Origin: an uncultured Rhodospirillales bacterium
Lineage (GTDB): Bacteria > Pseudomonadota > Alphaproteobacteria > Acetobacterales > Acetobacteraceae
Direction: 5' to 3'
Assembly: GCA_903845065.1 (NCBI GenBank)
Contig: CAIMWH010000068.1
Location: forward strand, 1 to 44,087
DNA length: 44,087 nucleotides
Numbering within the stretch: position 1 is the stretch's first letter; the number at the start of each line of letters is the position of its first letter. A program made the position numbers and the translations under genes. The notes below the pieces were generated by a model. The model was not told the DNA's origin. It saw only the letters and a list, made by a program, of their open reading frames with translations, and did no database searches. Of the stretch, positions 8,122-16,867 are shown one piece after another.

Positions 8122-9831
8122 CTACGGCGGGTGGTCGTCGATGTTTTTCAGCGTCGGGACGGTGCCGAACAGCCAATGCCCGGTGTTGTTCATCCGGCGG
8201 TCCTTCGGCGTCGTCATGTTGCCGGTATAGGGCTTGGAGTGAACCTGCGAGCCGATCTGATCGTACACCGCGGTCGGGTGATAATGGACGACGAAGTAGT
8301 CCTTGAATGACGTGTCGGTGACGCCGGTGACGTCGACCTCGATTTCGACGGTGGTGCGGCCATTGAGCCAATAGGCCCCGCCGGCGGTGGCGACGGTGAG
8401 CATGCTGGCGGTGCGCAGGGCGCGCACCTTGTCCATCCAGGTTTCGAAATCGCTGTCCTTGCCGATCAGGTCGAGGCTGGCGAGGGTCAGCGCGGCCTTG
8501 GCGGTATTGAGTTGGGCGAGGGCCAGGTCGGCCGCGTCCTTTTCGGCCTTGTCCTTGGCGTCCTTGGCTTTTTTGGCCGCGGCGTCCTTGAGTTGCTTGG
8601 CGAGCAGCGCCTGCTGGGCGCTCAGCGCCAGCGCCTTCTGCTCCTCCTGCGCGTCGGCCGCCTCGTCGAGGGTGTCGATCTCGTCGTCGGCAACGCCGAT
8701 CAGGTTGCAGGCCGCGACGAAATTACGTTCGGCGGCGGCTTCCTTGGCGTTCTTGAGCGGGCCCTTGGTTTTGTTGACGAGGGCACCGCCGCGCGACTTG
8801 TGCGAGGGCGAAAGGTCCGGGAAGTCGGCGATGCGCTGTTCGAGGGCGGCGAGTTCGCCGGGATATGTCAGTTCGGCGGCGGCCTGATCGGTGCGGTCCT
8901 GCTGGGTTTGCTTGACCGCCTTGGTGAGATCGACCAGGCGGATGCGGGCGTCTTCGGGTTTGAGCTTGGCGATGTTGACGCATTTGCCAAGTTCGACGCG
9001 ATGCGGCGCGGCATCGGTGCCGGAGCGTTCGAGCACCTTGATGGCGCCATCGAGCGGCTGGATCAGGTCGAGCACCACCTGGATGCGTTGCTCGAGGGCG
9101 GCGACGGCGGGTTCGATTTCGCGTTCGAGGCGGCCGAGATTGGTGCCCGTGGGGGCTTCCGGGTCGATGCCTTCGAGGGTGGTGTTGAGGCCGCGGATCG
9201 CCTGCGGGTCCTTCACTGTCTGGGTGCCGAGCGTGGCCATCCGGGCGGTGAGGGCGGCGTGCTTTATCGGCAGGTCGCGGCCGGCGACGGTGTCGAGCAC
9301 CTTGTTCTCGATGGCGAGCAGGCGGGCGTCCACCCCGTCGTAGTTGCGCAGGTCGAGCATGCCCTTGATCTCGGCGACGGCGGTGGCGTCGAGCGTCGCC
9401 ATTTCGACGCCGGTGTCCTTGAGGCGGGCGTTGAGGGCCTTGAATTTTTCGGTGTACGCCTCGCGGGGCAATTTGTCGGCGAGTTTCAGTGCCTTGTCGC
9501 GGTCTGTCTCGGCCTGGGCGAGGGCTTCCCTGGCGGTGGCGAGCTTGGAATCGGCGGTCTCGGACTGGGTTTTCAGCAGCAGCTCGGGGTCGGACGGATT
9601 GCCCGGCTTGGCTTTGCGCAGCCGCAGGCCTTCCTTGTCCTTCCAGTTCTTGCGCGCGATGGTCGCAGTTTTTTCGAGGGCAGTCACTTGTTCCTGGAGC
9701 AGGACGGCCGCCGCTTGCAGGCGGGTCGCCTCGGTGTTGGCATCCTCGATCTGCTTGGCGCGGCCGGCGGCAAAGCGCTGCTTGAACTTCTCGATCTCGG
9801 CGGGGTCGATGGTGGCGAGTCTACCTGACAT
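8122..9831 (-). CDS. Long coiled-coil protein of unknown function with a C-terminal His-rich domain
   Basis: 569 residues, no signal peptide, no membrane helix. GGGAAGA about nine bases before the ATG supports the start. Residues about 5-120 and 330-450 are rich in A/E/K/Q/R/L with heptad-like spacing, including the run KQLKDAAAKKAKDAKDKAEK, so extended helices or coiled coils are expected. The middle (about 120-330) is also helical. The last 110 residues change character: beta-prone VEIEVDVTGVTD, then KDYFVVHYHPTAVYDQ and MNNTGHWLFGTVPTL, with several histidines and aromatics, suggesting a folded terminal domain. Its start is 14 bp after the stop of the small gene upstream, so the two form one transcript. 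I do not recognise the family. A secreted effector or toxin-like protein with its partner, or a structural filament protein, are possibilities only. Confidence 0.72.
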   Translation of the reverse strand: MSGRLATIDPAEIEKFKQRFAAGRAKQIEDANTEATRLQAAAVLLQEQVTALEKTATIARKNWKDKEGLRLRKAKPGNPSDPELLLKTQSETADSKLATAREALAQAETDRDKALKLADKLPREAYTEKFKALNARLKDTGVEMATLDATAVAEIKGMLDLRNYDGVDARLLAIENKVLDTVAGRDLPIKHAALTARMATLGTQTVKDPQAIRGLNTTLEGIDPEAPTGTNLGRLEREIEPAVAALEQRIQVVLDLIQPLDGAIKVLERSGTDAAPHRVELGKCVNIAKLKPEDARIRLVDLTKAVKQTQQDRTDQAAAELTYPGELAALEQRIADFPDLSPSHKSRGGALVNKTKGPLKNAKEAAAERNFVAACNLIGVADDEIDTLDEAADAQEEQKALALSAQQALLAKQLKDAAAKKAKDAKDKAEKDAADLALAQLNTAKAALTLASLDLIGKDSDFETWMDKVRALRTASMLTVATAGGAYWLNGRTTVEIEVDVTGVTDTSFKDYFVVHYHPTAVYDQIGSQVHSKPYTGNMTTPKDRRMNNTGHWLFGTVPTLKNIDDHPP

Positions 9832-9845
9832 GTCCGGGGTCTTCC

Positions 9846-10331
9846 CTAGCCGGCAGCGAGTTGGATGGCGGCATCAAGGCTGCCGAGCGCCGCGCCAAGG
9901 GTGGCGCGGACGCTCATGGTGACGCCGAATGGATTTTCATCGCAGCCGAGCACCCGCTCGTCGGTGTTGAGATGGCCGCGGAAGCCGGCGACGATGGATT
10001 TCGCGCGGCCGAGCATGCGCGGCTCGGGGGCGGAGGGGTTGAGCTCCTGCAGGATGGCCATCAGTGGCACCTTGAAGCCGCCGGTGACGGCGTTGAGGCC
10101 GAACTCGGCGATGTCCTCAAGCTCGCTGTCGCCGGAGCCTTTCAGCACGCTTTGCAGGGCGGTGATCTGACCATCCACAACGTCACTCGCGTCCCGCCAA
10201 GAGGCGACGGCTTCGCGCCAGGCCTTGACGAAGGCGGGGTTGGCGGGTGCGGTGCCGGATGGGGTGTCGGTGGGCGTGCCCATGCCGAAGACGCGCTGCA
10301 TGTAGTCTTTCTGGGCGTCATTTATTGGCAT
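9846..10331 (-). CDS. Small helical protein of unknown function, partner of the coiled-coil gene
   Basis: 161 residues from the ATG at 10331, chosen because AAGGGGG lies about eight bases upstream; the longer open frame to 10685 overlaps the PLP-enzyme gene and is rejected. No signal peptide or membrane segment. After a short polar start (MPINDAQKDYMQRVFGMG) the protein is helical, with a segment like WREAVASWRDASDVVDGQI, then LEDIAEFGLNAVTGGFKVPL. A distinctive C-terminal block has VLGCDENPFGVTMSV followed by a helix with L/A repeats. The CDENPFGV motif looks conserved and is a good search handle. I do not know the family's function. Coupling to the 569-residue protein suggests a complex, or a chaperone/cargo pair. 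Confidence 0.7.
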   Translation of the reverse strand: MPINDAQKDYMQRVFGMGTPTDTPSGTAPANPAFVKAWREAVASWRDASDVVDGQITALQSVLKGSGDSELEDIAEFGLNAVTGGFKVPLMAILQELNPSAPEPRMLGRAKSIVAGFRGHLNTDERVLGCDENPFGVTMSVRATLGAALGSLDAAIQLAAG

Positions 10332-10452
10332 CTTGGTGGCCCCCTTCGGCGCGCCACTTCCACTCATCCGGCCAACGGCGTCAATGCGGGTGGAGGGGCC
10401 GTACGGCGGTGCGGCGGTATCACTTTTCCTTGATGCGCAAGGCGCCGCGCGG

Positions 10453-11652
10453 TCAGTCGGGCCAGGACTGCCTGCGGCGGGCCTGGCGCAGGCGGCGTTC
10501 GGTGAAACTGGTGGCGACGACTTCGTTGGATGCCTGCGCGCGGGCGAGTTCGTCGCCGAGGCGGGTCGCGACGATGGCGGCCTCGCCGGGATGCAGGTTG
10601 CAGGGGTCGAGATAGAAGAAGCCGTGCTCGATTTCGTGGTCGCGCACGATAACCGGGCGGGGGCCGGCGGCGAGGCGGTCGGCAAGGTCCCACGCGGTGA
10701 TATGGGCGGCGGCGGGGTCCACGGCGAGGCGAAGGCGGTCGAGCGGGTTGGCGGTGGGGTCGGGCTCGATGGTGGCGGTGATGCCGGGGCGGCCGGCGAG
10801 GGTGGTCATCCACAGCTCCAGCGCGCCGTTTTCGGTGGCGCGGATGCCGGCGTGGTCGCGGTGTTCCCAGGCCTGCAGGGCGGCGATGGTGCCGGCGATG
10901 CCTTCCTTGCCGACTTTCATGCCACGGCCGATGCCGCCGTTTTGCAGGTACGCGGCCCGGACCAGCGGCTTGCGGCCGGCGAGGATGCCGCCAGTGGGGC
11001 CGCCGAGGAATTTGTGGGACGAGTAGAGCGCAAGATCGGCGCCGGCGGCGAGGAAGCAGCGGAGGTCATATTCGGAGGCCGCATCGACGATCACCGGGAC
11101 GCCCCTTGCATGGGCGATCTCGACGAAATCGGCGAACGGCAGCATCCCGTACTGCACGACGTGGTGGGAGACGACGAACACGGCGGCGGCGGTGTTGGCG
11201 GTGATGGCGCCGGCAAGCTGGTGATGCCGGGCGGAGGTAGCCTGGCCCACCGGGACCACGCTGGCGCCAGCGAGCCGGATGCCCTGTTCGATCGGCGCGC
11301 CGTAGGACACCATATGGCCCGCGAGGATGACGACCTCGTGCTTGAGCCCGGTGGCGTCGGGCAGCCGTTCGACGGCGGACAGATCATCCCCGGTCATCGC
11401 ACCGGCGACCGCGAGGGTGATGGCGGCGGCGCAGGAGGCGGTGACGAAGCCGGCCTCGGTGGCGCAGAGGCGCGCGATGACGGTGCTGGCCTTGCGCTGA
11501 AGGTCATCGATCTCGACGAATTCGCCAAGAATGGCGCTGACCGCCGCGACCGCTTCGGGAACGACAATGGAGGCGCCAAGCGCCGTCATCGTGCCGGAAA
11601 CATTGATGATGGGGCGCAACCCGAGCTGCGCCCGGATATCGATCTCGTTCAT
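10453..11652 (-). CDS. SelA-like PLP-dependent enzyme
   Basis: 399 residues. The N-terminus [19 protein letters not shown] is typical of the SelA/DgaE-like branch of fold-type I PLP enzymes (L-seryl-tRNA(Sec) selenium transferase and D-glucosaminate-6-phosphate ammonia-lyase relatives). The cofactor lysine is in [14 protein letters not shown], preceded by the PLP-aspartate region [10 protein letters not shown]. No selB or tRNA-Sec context is visible, so selenocysteine synthesis is unlikely. Beta-elimination or racemisation of an amino-acid-like substrate fits better. The gene is divergent from a complete polar-amino-acid ABC transporter (11766-14784) across 113 bp, which suggests that the transporter supplies its substrate. 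The substrate itself cannot be inferred. Confidence 0.83.
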   Translation of the reverse strand: MNEIDIRAQLGLRPIINVSGTMTALGASIVVPEAVAAVSAILGEFVEIDDLQRKASTVIARLCATEAGFVTASCAAAITLAVAGAMTGDDLSAVERLPDATGLKHEVVILAGHMVSYGAPIEQGIRLAGASVVPVGQATSARHHQLAGAITANTAAAVFVVSHHVVQYGMLPFADFVEIAHARGVPVIVDAASEYDLRCFLAAGADLALYSSHKFLGGPTGGILAGRKPLVRAAYLQNGGIGRGMKVGKEGIAGTIAALQAWEHRDHAGIRATENGALELWMTTLAGRPGITATIEPDPTANPLDRLRLAVDPAAAHITAWDLADRLAAGPRPVIVRDHEIEHGFFYLDPCNLHPGEAAIVATRLGDELARAQASNEVVATSFTERRLRQARRRQSWPD

Positions 11653-11702
11653 GCGATCCGCCTGTGTTGTGTTTCGCCGCGCGACAGCGTGATGTTGCCA
11701 CG

Positions 11703-11713
11703 GGATTAAATCC
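11703..11713. promoter_or_regulatory. Short palindrome in the divergent gap between PLP enzyme and ABC transporter
   Basis: GGATT-A-AATCC is an 11-base odd palindrome, the only AT-containing symmetric element in the 113-bp divergent gap (11653-11765). A second TAAA-containing copy of the half (GGCTAAA) follows at 11714-11720. It could be an operator for a regulator encoded elsewhere. No convincing -35/-10 pair was found, so this is a weak call. Confidence 0.25.
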
Positions 11714-11765
11714 GGCTAAAGTGGTTCTTGAGCTTGGGTTGTGACAGCAACGGGGGGCTTCAATA

Positions 11766-12641
11766 ATGACCACTGACAATACGCAGCGGCGGAATTTGTT
11801 TCGGGTTGGCGGCGCCGGATTGGCGCTTGCGGCAGCGGGGGCGCTGCTCGACCCATCGAGGGCGGCGGCGCAGGCGGCTCCGACGAGCCTGCTGCGCACG
11901 GTGCTCGATCGGGGCAAGCTGATCGTGGGAACCGGATCCACCAATCCGCCCTGGCACTTCGAAAACGACAAGGGCGAGTTGACCGGCATGGATATCGCCA
12001 TGGCCCGCATTCTCGCCAAGGGCCTGTTCGATGACGAGACGAAGGTGGAATACGTGCGCCAGGAGGCCAATGCGCGTATCCCCAACATCACCACCGGCAA
12101 GGTGGATGTGGTGATCCAGTTCATGACCATTTCGCCAGCGCGCGCGCAGCTGGTGTCGTTTTCGCGGCCGTACTACGTGGAGGGCGCCGCGCTGCTGACG
12201 GCGCCGAAGTCGAAATATCCGACCATCAAGGAACTGCTCGCGGCGGGCAAGGCGGTGCGCGCCTCGGTGTTGCAGAACGTCGATGCCGATACGCTGGTGC
12301 ACAATGCGCTGCCCGAGGCGCAGGTGATGCAGCTCGACAGCCAGGCCAACGTGATGCAGGCGGTGACGGCCGGGCGGGCCGATGTGGGCGTGGTGGACGC
12401 CTCGACGGTGAAGTGGCTGGTGAAGAAGAACCCGGGCGACTACGCCGATGCGGGGTTTGCTTACGAGGCGCAGCTTTACGGCGCGGCGGTGCGGCAGGGC
12501 GATGCGGATTGGCTGAACTGGATCAACACCTGCTTCAACGTGGCGATGCACGGCCACCAGCCGGAAATCTATACCGCGGCGTTCGAGGAGTTTTTCGGCG
12601 ACAAGCCGCCAGTACAGAAGCCGGGCTTCCCGCCGATCTGA
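11766..12641 (+). CDS. Amino-acid ABC transporter solute-binding protein (family 3)
   Basis: 291 residues. The N-terminus has a twin-arginine-like motif (QRRNLFRVGG), a hydrophobic core and an AAAQA-type cleavage region near residues 37-38, so export by Tat is likely. The mature part starts LLRTVLDRGKLIVGTGSTNPPWHF and continues GELTGMDIAMARILAKGL, the classic start of the SBP_bac_3 fold. The GKVDVVIQFMTISPARAQLVSFSRPYY segment is the hinge/ligand region of the family. A G-rich run (GGGGGG) 10-15 bases before the ATG is a plausible ribosome-binding site. It leads an SBP-permease-permease-ATPase operon and binds an amino acid or similar small polar ligand in the periplasm. Confidence 0.92.
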   Translation: MTTDNTQRRNLFRVGGAGLALAAAGALLDPSRAAAQAAPTSLLRTVLDRGKLIVGTGSTNPPWHFENDKGELTGMDIAMARILAKGLFDDETKVEYVRQEANARIPNITTGKVDVVIQFMTISPARAQLVSFSRPYYVEGAALLTAPKSKYPTIKELLAAGKAVRASVLQNVDADTLVHNALPEAQVMQLDSQANVMQAVTAGRADVGVVDASTVKWLVKKNPGDYADAGFAYEAQLYGAAVRQGDADWLNWINTCFNVAMHGHQPEIYTAAFEEFFGDKPPVQKPGFPPI

Positions 12642-12699
12642 AACGACGGCCGCGCCGGCAGGCCGGCCTGCCGGAGTTGTCGCAAGTCATGCCCCAGTC

Positions 12700-13368
12700 G
12701 TGCAGTACCATCTGAACTACAACTTCATCTGGAAGTACTTCGACAGGCTCGCCTGGGGTTTGGCGCTGAGTCTCGAACTGGCGACCATCGGCATCCTGAT
12801 CGGGTGCATCATCGGCTTGGCGCTGGCGGTGCTGTCGCACGGCGCGGGGCGGCCGGTGCGGTTCGTGGTGGGGGCGTATGTGGAGTTCATCCGCAACGTG
12901 CCGCTGCTGCTGCTGGTATATCTGGTGTTCTACGGCATCCCGAGCGTCGGCGGGTTCGCCTATGACGCGACGACCAGCTTCACGATGACGCTGGCGGTGT
13001 ATGCGGGTGCGTATCTGGTGGAGGTGTTTCGCGCCGGGCTCGATGCGATCCCCAAGGGGTTGATCGATGCCGGCCGGGCAATCGGGCTGACCCCGGCGCA
13101 GCGGGTGCTGCATGTGCAATTGCCGACGATGTTCCGCATCGTGCTGCCCTCGCTCGGCAATGCGTTCATTTCACTGTTCAAGGATACGTCGCTCGCCACC
13201 GTGCTGGCGGTGCCGGAACTGATGTATGGCGCCAACTGGATCTACACCAACACGTTCCGCATCGTGGAGGTATGGACGGTGGTGGCGCCGATGTACCTGG
13301 TGACGGGGTTTATCCTGCTCGGCTGCCTGCGCCTGCTCGAACGCCGTTTCGCGATCCGCCGCCGATGA
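12700..13368 (+). CDS. Polar-amino-acid ABC permease (HisM/GlnP family), first subunit
   Basis: 222 residues from a GTG at 12700, the first start in frame that gives a family-length protein; no strong ribosome-binding site is visible. Contains several hydrophobic segments, the FIRNVPLLLLVYLVFYG region, and the EAA loop as AGRAIGLTPAQRVLHVQLP, which docks the ATPase. Lies 58 bp after the binding-protein gene, and its stop overlaps the next permease start (ATGA). In this family two homologous permeases form the channel. Confidence 0.9.
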   Translation: MQYHLNYNFIWKYFDRLAWGLALSLELATIGILIGCIIGLALAVLSHGAGRPVRFVVGAYVEFIRNVPLLLLVYLVFYGIPSVGGFAYDATTSFTMTLAVYAGAYLVEVFRAGLDAIPKGLIDAGRAIGLTPAQRVLHVQLPTMFRIVLPSLGNAFISLFKDTSLATVLAVPELMYGANWIYTNTFRIVEVWTVVAPMYLVTGFILLGCLRLLERRFAIRRR

Positions 13369-14012
13369 ACGTGATGCTCAACAGCCTGCCGTTCCTGATG
13401 CAGGGGCTGCTGGTAACGCTGCGGGTGTCGGGGATCGTGGTGGCGGCCGCACTGGTGCTGGGGGTGCTGTTCGGGGTGGGGCTGAGTTTCGGGCCGCGCT
13501 GGGTGGCGTGGCCGTTGCGGATCTACAGCGACCTGATCCGCGGCCTGCCGCTGCTGGTGCTGATTTTCTGCGTCTACTACATGCTGCCGCTGACCGGGCT
13601 GAACGTGACGAGTTTCTGGGCCGCGGTGGCGGCGCTGGCGGCGTTCCAGAGCGCCCATGTGGCGGAGGTGACGCGCGGCGCGGTCCAATCTATCCCGCCC
13701 GGGCAGCACGAGGCCGGCAAGTCGATCGGGCTGACGTTCAGCCAGCGCATGATCTACGTGGTATTCCCGCAGGCGTTGCGCCGCTTCCTGCCGCCGTGGA
13801 TCAACACCGTGGTCTCCACGGTGCAGGGCAGCGCGCTGGTGTCACTGGTGGGGATCGTCGACCTGATGCTGGCGATCCAGCAGGTGATCGGGCGGACGTT
13901 CAAGCCGATGCCGATGTATATCCTGGGGGCGCTGATCTACTTCGTCATCAACTACGCGCTGTCGCTGATGAGCCGCATGCTGGAGGCGAGGTTTGCCTAT
14001 GTCAGGGAATGA
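13365..14012 (+). CDS. Polar-amino-acid ABC permease, second subunit
   Basis: 215 residues from the ATG at 13365, which overlaps the preceding stop by 4 bp. The open frame upstream of it is a shadow. Family marks are LIRGLPLLVLIFCVYYMLP and the EAA loop EAGKSIGLTFSQRMIYVVFP, with SALVSLVGIVDLM in the last third as in GltK/HisQ-type permeases. It forms a heterodimer with the product of 12700-13368. The ATPase gene starts inside its last codons. Confidence 0.91.
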   Translation: MNVMLNSLPFLMQGLLVTLRVSGIVVAAALVLGVLFGVGLSFGPRWVAWPLRIYSDLIRGLPLLVLIFCVYYMLPLTGLNVTSFWAAVAALAAFQSAHVAEVTRGAVQSIPPGQHEAGKSIGLTFSQRMIYVVFPQALRRFLPPWINTVVSTVQGSALVSLVGIVDLMLAIQQVIGRTFKPMPMYILGALIYFVINYALSLMSRMLEARFAYVRE

Positions 14013-14784
14013 TCCGCTGGTGAAAGTGCGGGGGCTGACCAAGTCCTTCGGCGCCAACCAGGTTTTGCAGGGCGTGGACCTCGATGTGCCCAAGGGCTCG
14101 GTGGTGTCGATCATCGGCGCGAGCGGCAGCGGCAAGACGACGCTGCTGCGCTGCGTGAACCTGCTGGAAACCTATGACGGCGGCTCGATCGAGGTCGACG
14201 GGGTCGAGGTTGGGTATGACCTGTCGGACGGGCGGCGGCGGCCGCGCGGGGAGCGGGAACTGGCGGGGATCAGGGCCGATATCGGCATGGTGTTCCAGCT
14301 GTTCAATTTATTCCCGCATCTGACCGCGACGGAGAACGTCATGCTCGGGCTGCGCAAGGTGCGCGGGATGGGCAAGGCCGAGGCGCGGGCGGCGGCGGAG
14401 CAGTGGCTGGTGCGGGTGGGCCTGGCGGACAAACTCGAAAGCCTGCCGATCGAACTATCCGGCGGGCAGCAGCAGCGGGTGGGAATTGCCCGCGCGGTGG
14501 CGATGAACCCCAAGGTGCTGCTGCTCGACGAGATCACCTCGGCGCTTGACCCGGAACTGGTGGGCGAGGTGCTGAAGGTGGTGCGCGAACTGGCGCGCGA
14601 CGGGATGACGATGATGCTGGTGACCCATGAGATGACGTTCGCGCGCGACGTGTCCTCGCGGGTGGTGTTCATGGATGGCGGGCGGGTGGCGGTGGAGGGA
14701 TCGCCGAAGGATGTGTTCGGGGCGCCGGCGCAGCATGAGCGGCTGCGCGGGTTTCTCGCCCGGATCGAACTGCGGGATATCTGA
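13999..14784 (+). CDS. Polar-amino-acid ABC transporter ATPase (GlnQ/HisP family)
   Basis: 261 residues. Walker A is GASGSGKTT, Q-loop VFQLFNLFPHLTATENV, signature LSGGQQQR, Walker B VLLLDEITSALDPE, H-loop LVTHEM. NLFPHLTATENV is characteristic of amino-acid uptake ATPases. The ATG at 13999 is chosen over a TTG two codons earlier because a GGAGG-containing stretch (13983-13990) lies at a good distance; it overlaps the permease gene by 14 bp. An insertion with a run of arginines (DGRRRPRGERE, about residues 75-85) is the HisP-type loop. It energises the two permeases encoded before it. Confidence 0.93.
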   Translation: MSGNDPLVKVRGLTKSFGANQVLQGVDLDVPKGSVVSIIGASGSGKTTLLRCVNLLETYDGGSIEVDGVEVGYDLSDGRRRPRGERELAGIRADIGMVFQLFNLFPHLTATENVMLGLRKVRGMGKAEARAAAEQWLVRVGLADKLESLPIELSGGQQQRVGIARAVAMNPKVLLLDEITSALDPELVGEVLKVVRELARDGMTMMLVTHEMTFARDVSSRVVFMDGGRVAVEGSPKDVFGAPAQHERLRGFLARIELRDI

Positions 14785-14803
14785 GCAGCGGCGGGGGCAG
14801 AAC

Positions 14804-15139
14804 GTGGCGGGAAGCGGTGGGCTGGCTGAGGTTCTGTTCGGCGCGATGATCGGTCTGTGCTGCGCGCTGGTCGGCATCGGGCTGGGCGTGTTCGGGCTGG
14901 TCACCCGCCGGCCGCGCGGCGGTTTCATCGCCAGCATGATCGCGGTGGGGCTGGCGATCCTCGCGGTGCGGCTGTCGGTGCCGATCTGGATGGTCCTGCT
15001 GGAAGGCCGCGATACCCACGGTGACCCGTTGAACTATGGCGAGATGGGGCCGGCGGTCTTCCTGGCGGCGGTGGAGGCCATCGCATTGGTGATCACCGTG
15101 CCGGGCGCGCTGCGGCAGGCGTTGCGCCGGATGGCCTGA
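14804..15139 (+). CDS. Small membrane protein of unknown function
   Basis: 111 residues from a GTG at 14804, 19 bp after the ATPase stop. Three hydrophobic segments are visible: EVLFGAMIGLCCALVGIGLG, a second one around FIASMIAVGLAILAVRLSV, and a third near VEAIALVITVPGAL. No known motif. The position at the end of the amino-acid transporter operon suggests co-transcription, but a functional link is only a guess. The frame is open upstream into the ATPase gene and that part is a shadow. Confidence 0.6.
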   Translation: MAGSGGLAEVLFGAMIGLCCALVGIGLGVFGLVTRRPRGGFIASMIAVGLAILAVRLSVPIWMVLLEGRDTHGDPLNYGEMGPAVFLAAVEAIALVITVPGALRQALRRMA

Positions 15140-15209
15140 ACGGCGGGGCGGCCCTGGACGGGTCGCCCAAGCGTGCCTACATGCTGCGTTGCAGCAAGGC
15201 CGCAGGTTC

Positions 15210-16751
15210 ATGGACGCACCCCAACCGATCGCCTCCGAGGCTTCCACCGGCGTTCGCGGCGCAGCAGCGCAGACGTTCACCCACCAGCAGATCATCCGGG
15301 CGGTTTCCGGGGTGTTGCTGTGTATTTTCCTCTCGGCCCTCGACCAGACCGTGGTGGTGCCGGCGGTTCCCGCGATCGCGGCGGATCTGAACGGCTTCGG
15401 GCAACTCGGCTGGATCGTGTCGGCGTATCTGCTGACCTCGACGGCGGCGACGCCGATCTACGGCAAGCTTTCGGACATCTACGGGCGGCGGGCGCTGCTG
15501 CTGCCGGCGATTGCGATGTTCGCCGTGGCCTCGGCGCTGTGTGCCCTGGCGCAGAGCCTGCCGTTGCTGATCGCGGCGCGGGCGTTGCAGGGGCTGGGCG
15601 GCGCCGGGCTGATGGCGATGGCGCAGGCGGTAATCGCCGATGTGGTCGCGCCGCGGGAGCGCGGGCGCTACCAGGCCCTGATGGCGGGCACCTGGGCTTC
15701 GGCCAGCGTTTCGGGGCCGATCGTCGGCGGGTGGATGACGGAGCACCTGTCCTGGCACTGGATATTCTGGATCAACCTGCCGATCTGCGCCGGCGCGTTT
15801 CTTGCCAGCGCGCGCACGTTGCGCATGCTGCGGCATGTTCGCCGGCCGGCGCGGATCGACTATCTCGGCGCGGCGCTGCTCACGGTGGCGGTGGCGGCGT
15901 TTCTGACGCTGCTGAGCTGGGCGGGCGAGGCGAAGGACGGCGGCGAACTGGCGATGGCGGGCGGAGTGGCGGCGGCCGGGCTGGTGGCCTTCGTGCTGCA
16001 ACAGCGGCTGGCGGCCGATCCGCTGCTGCCGCCGCGGCTGTTCCGCAATCGGGTGATTGTCTGCGGCATCCTGATCGGTGCGCTGGGGTCGGCGGCGATG
16101 CTCGGGGCTACCTTCCTGCTGCCGCTGTTCTTTCAGTTGGCGCGGGGGGCCGGGGAGGCGTCATCGGGCGCGCAACTGGTGCCATTGCTGGTGGTGTCGA
16201 CATTGGGTGCCTTCATCGGCGGCCAGTTCGCCCGGCGGTTCGGGCGGGTGAAGAAGATCATGCTGGCCGGGCTGAGCCTGTCCACGGTGGGCTTCATCGT
16301 GCTGGCGACGGCGGACGGTGGCACGCCGACGGCGGTGATCCTGCTGGAGATCGCGATGATCGGGCTGGGGATCGGGGTGTGCATGCCGAATAGTTCGGTG
16401 GTGGTGCAGAATGCCTGCGAGACCCGCGATATCGGGGCGGCCACCGGGGCGTCGCTGCTGTTGCGAAGCCTCGGCAGCGCGGTGGGTAGCACGCTGATGA
16501 GCGCCGTGCTGGCGGCAGGGTTCGCGGCGCGGCTGGCGGGCACGCCGCTGGCCGGCAAGATCGGGCTCGGCGCGCTGCACGGGCCAGGCAGCGTCGCGAT
16601 CCCGTCCGATCTGGCGGGGACTGTGGCGGGGGCGCTGGCCGGCGGGTTTCATACGGCGTTCTACGCGTGCGCGGCGGTGACGCTGATGGCGCTGGGGGTG
16701 ACGGCGTTCCTGGAGGATGTGCCGCTGCGGTCGGCGCAGGGGCCGCGGTAG
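15210..16751 (+). CDS. DHA2-family (14-helix) MFS drug exporter, EmrB/QacA type
   Basis: 513 residues from the ATG at 15210. Helix 1 carries ALDQTVVVPAVPAIAADL, the D1 motif of the 14-helix drug:H+ antiporters. LGWIVSAYLLTSTAATPIYGKLSDIYGRR is the helix 2-3 region with the GxLaDrxGRR-type motif, and PIVGGWMTEHLSWHWIFWIN is the motif C/helix 5 region. About 14 hydrophobic segments fit the length. No EmrA-like adaptor is adjacent, so it probably works alone at the inner membrane. Starts 70 bp after the small membrane protein. Substrate unknown. Confidence 0.88.
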   Translation: MDAPQPIASEASTGVRGAAAQTFTHQQIIRAVSGVLLCIFLSALDQTVVVPAVPAIAADLNGFGQLGWIVSAYLLTSTAATPIYGKLSDIYGRRALLLPAIAMFAVASALCALAQSLPLLIAARALQGLGGAGLMAMAQAVIADVVAPRERGRYQALMAGTWASASVSGPIVGGWMTEHLSWHWIFWINLPICAGAFLASARTLRMLRHVRRPARIDYLGAALLTVAVAAFLTLLSWAGEAKDGGELAMAGGVAAAGLVAFVLQQRLAADPLLPPRLFRNRVIVCGILIGALGSAAMLGATFLLPLFFQLARGAGEASSGAQLVPLLVVSTLGAFIGGQFARRFGRVKKIMLAGLSLSTVGFIVLATADGGTPTAVILLEIAMIGLGIGVCMPNSSVVVQNACETRDIGAATGASLLLRSLGSAVGSTLMSAVLAAGFAARLAGTPLAGKIGLGALHGPGSVAIPSDLAGTVAGALAGGFHTAFYACAAVTLMALGVTAFLEDVPLRSAQGPR

Positions 16752-16867
16752 AGCCGGGGCTGCTTCACGCGGTAACCGCCGTCCCATTTTACTCGGGCCA
16801 CGCTGCGGTCCATGCTGCGCCCTCGCGGTTCGGCGACAACGGAAATGCAGCATATGGACAAGGCATC

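Noticed and set aside
10364-10685. Longer version of the small unknown gene, starting upstream of 10331
   Set aside because: It would overlap the PLP-enzyme gene and add a Pro/Arg/Ser-rich stretch; the ATG at 10331 has a good ribosome-binding site.
10453-11652. Selenocysteine biosynthesis (SelA)
   Set aside because: The enzyme is of the SelA-like branch, but no selB, selD, tRNA-Sec or in-frame UGA selenoprotein is present; the divergent amino-acid importer suggests another role.
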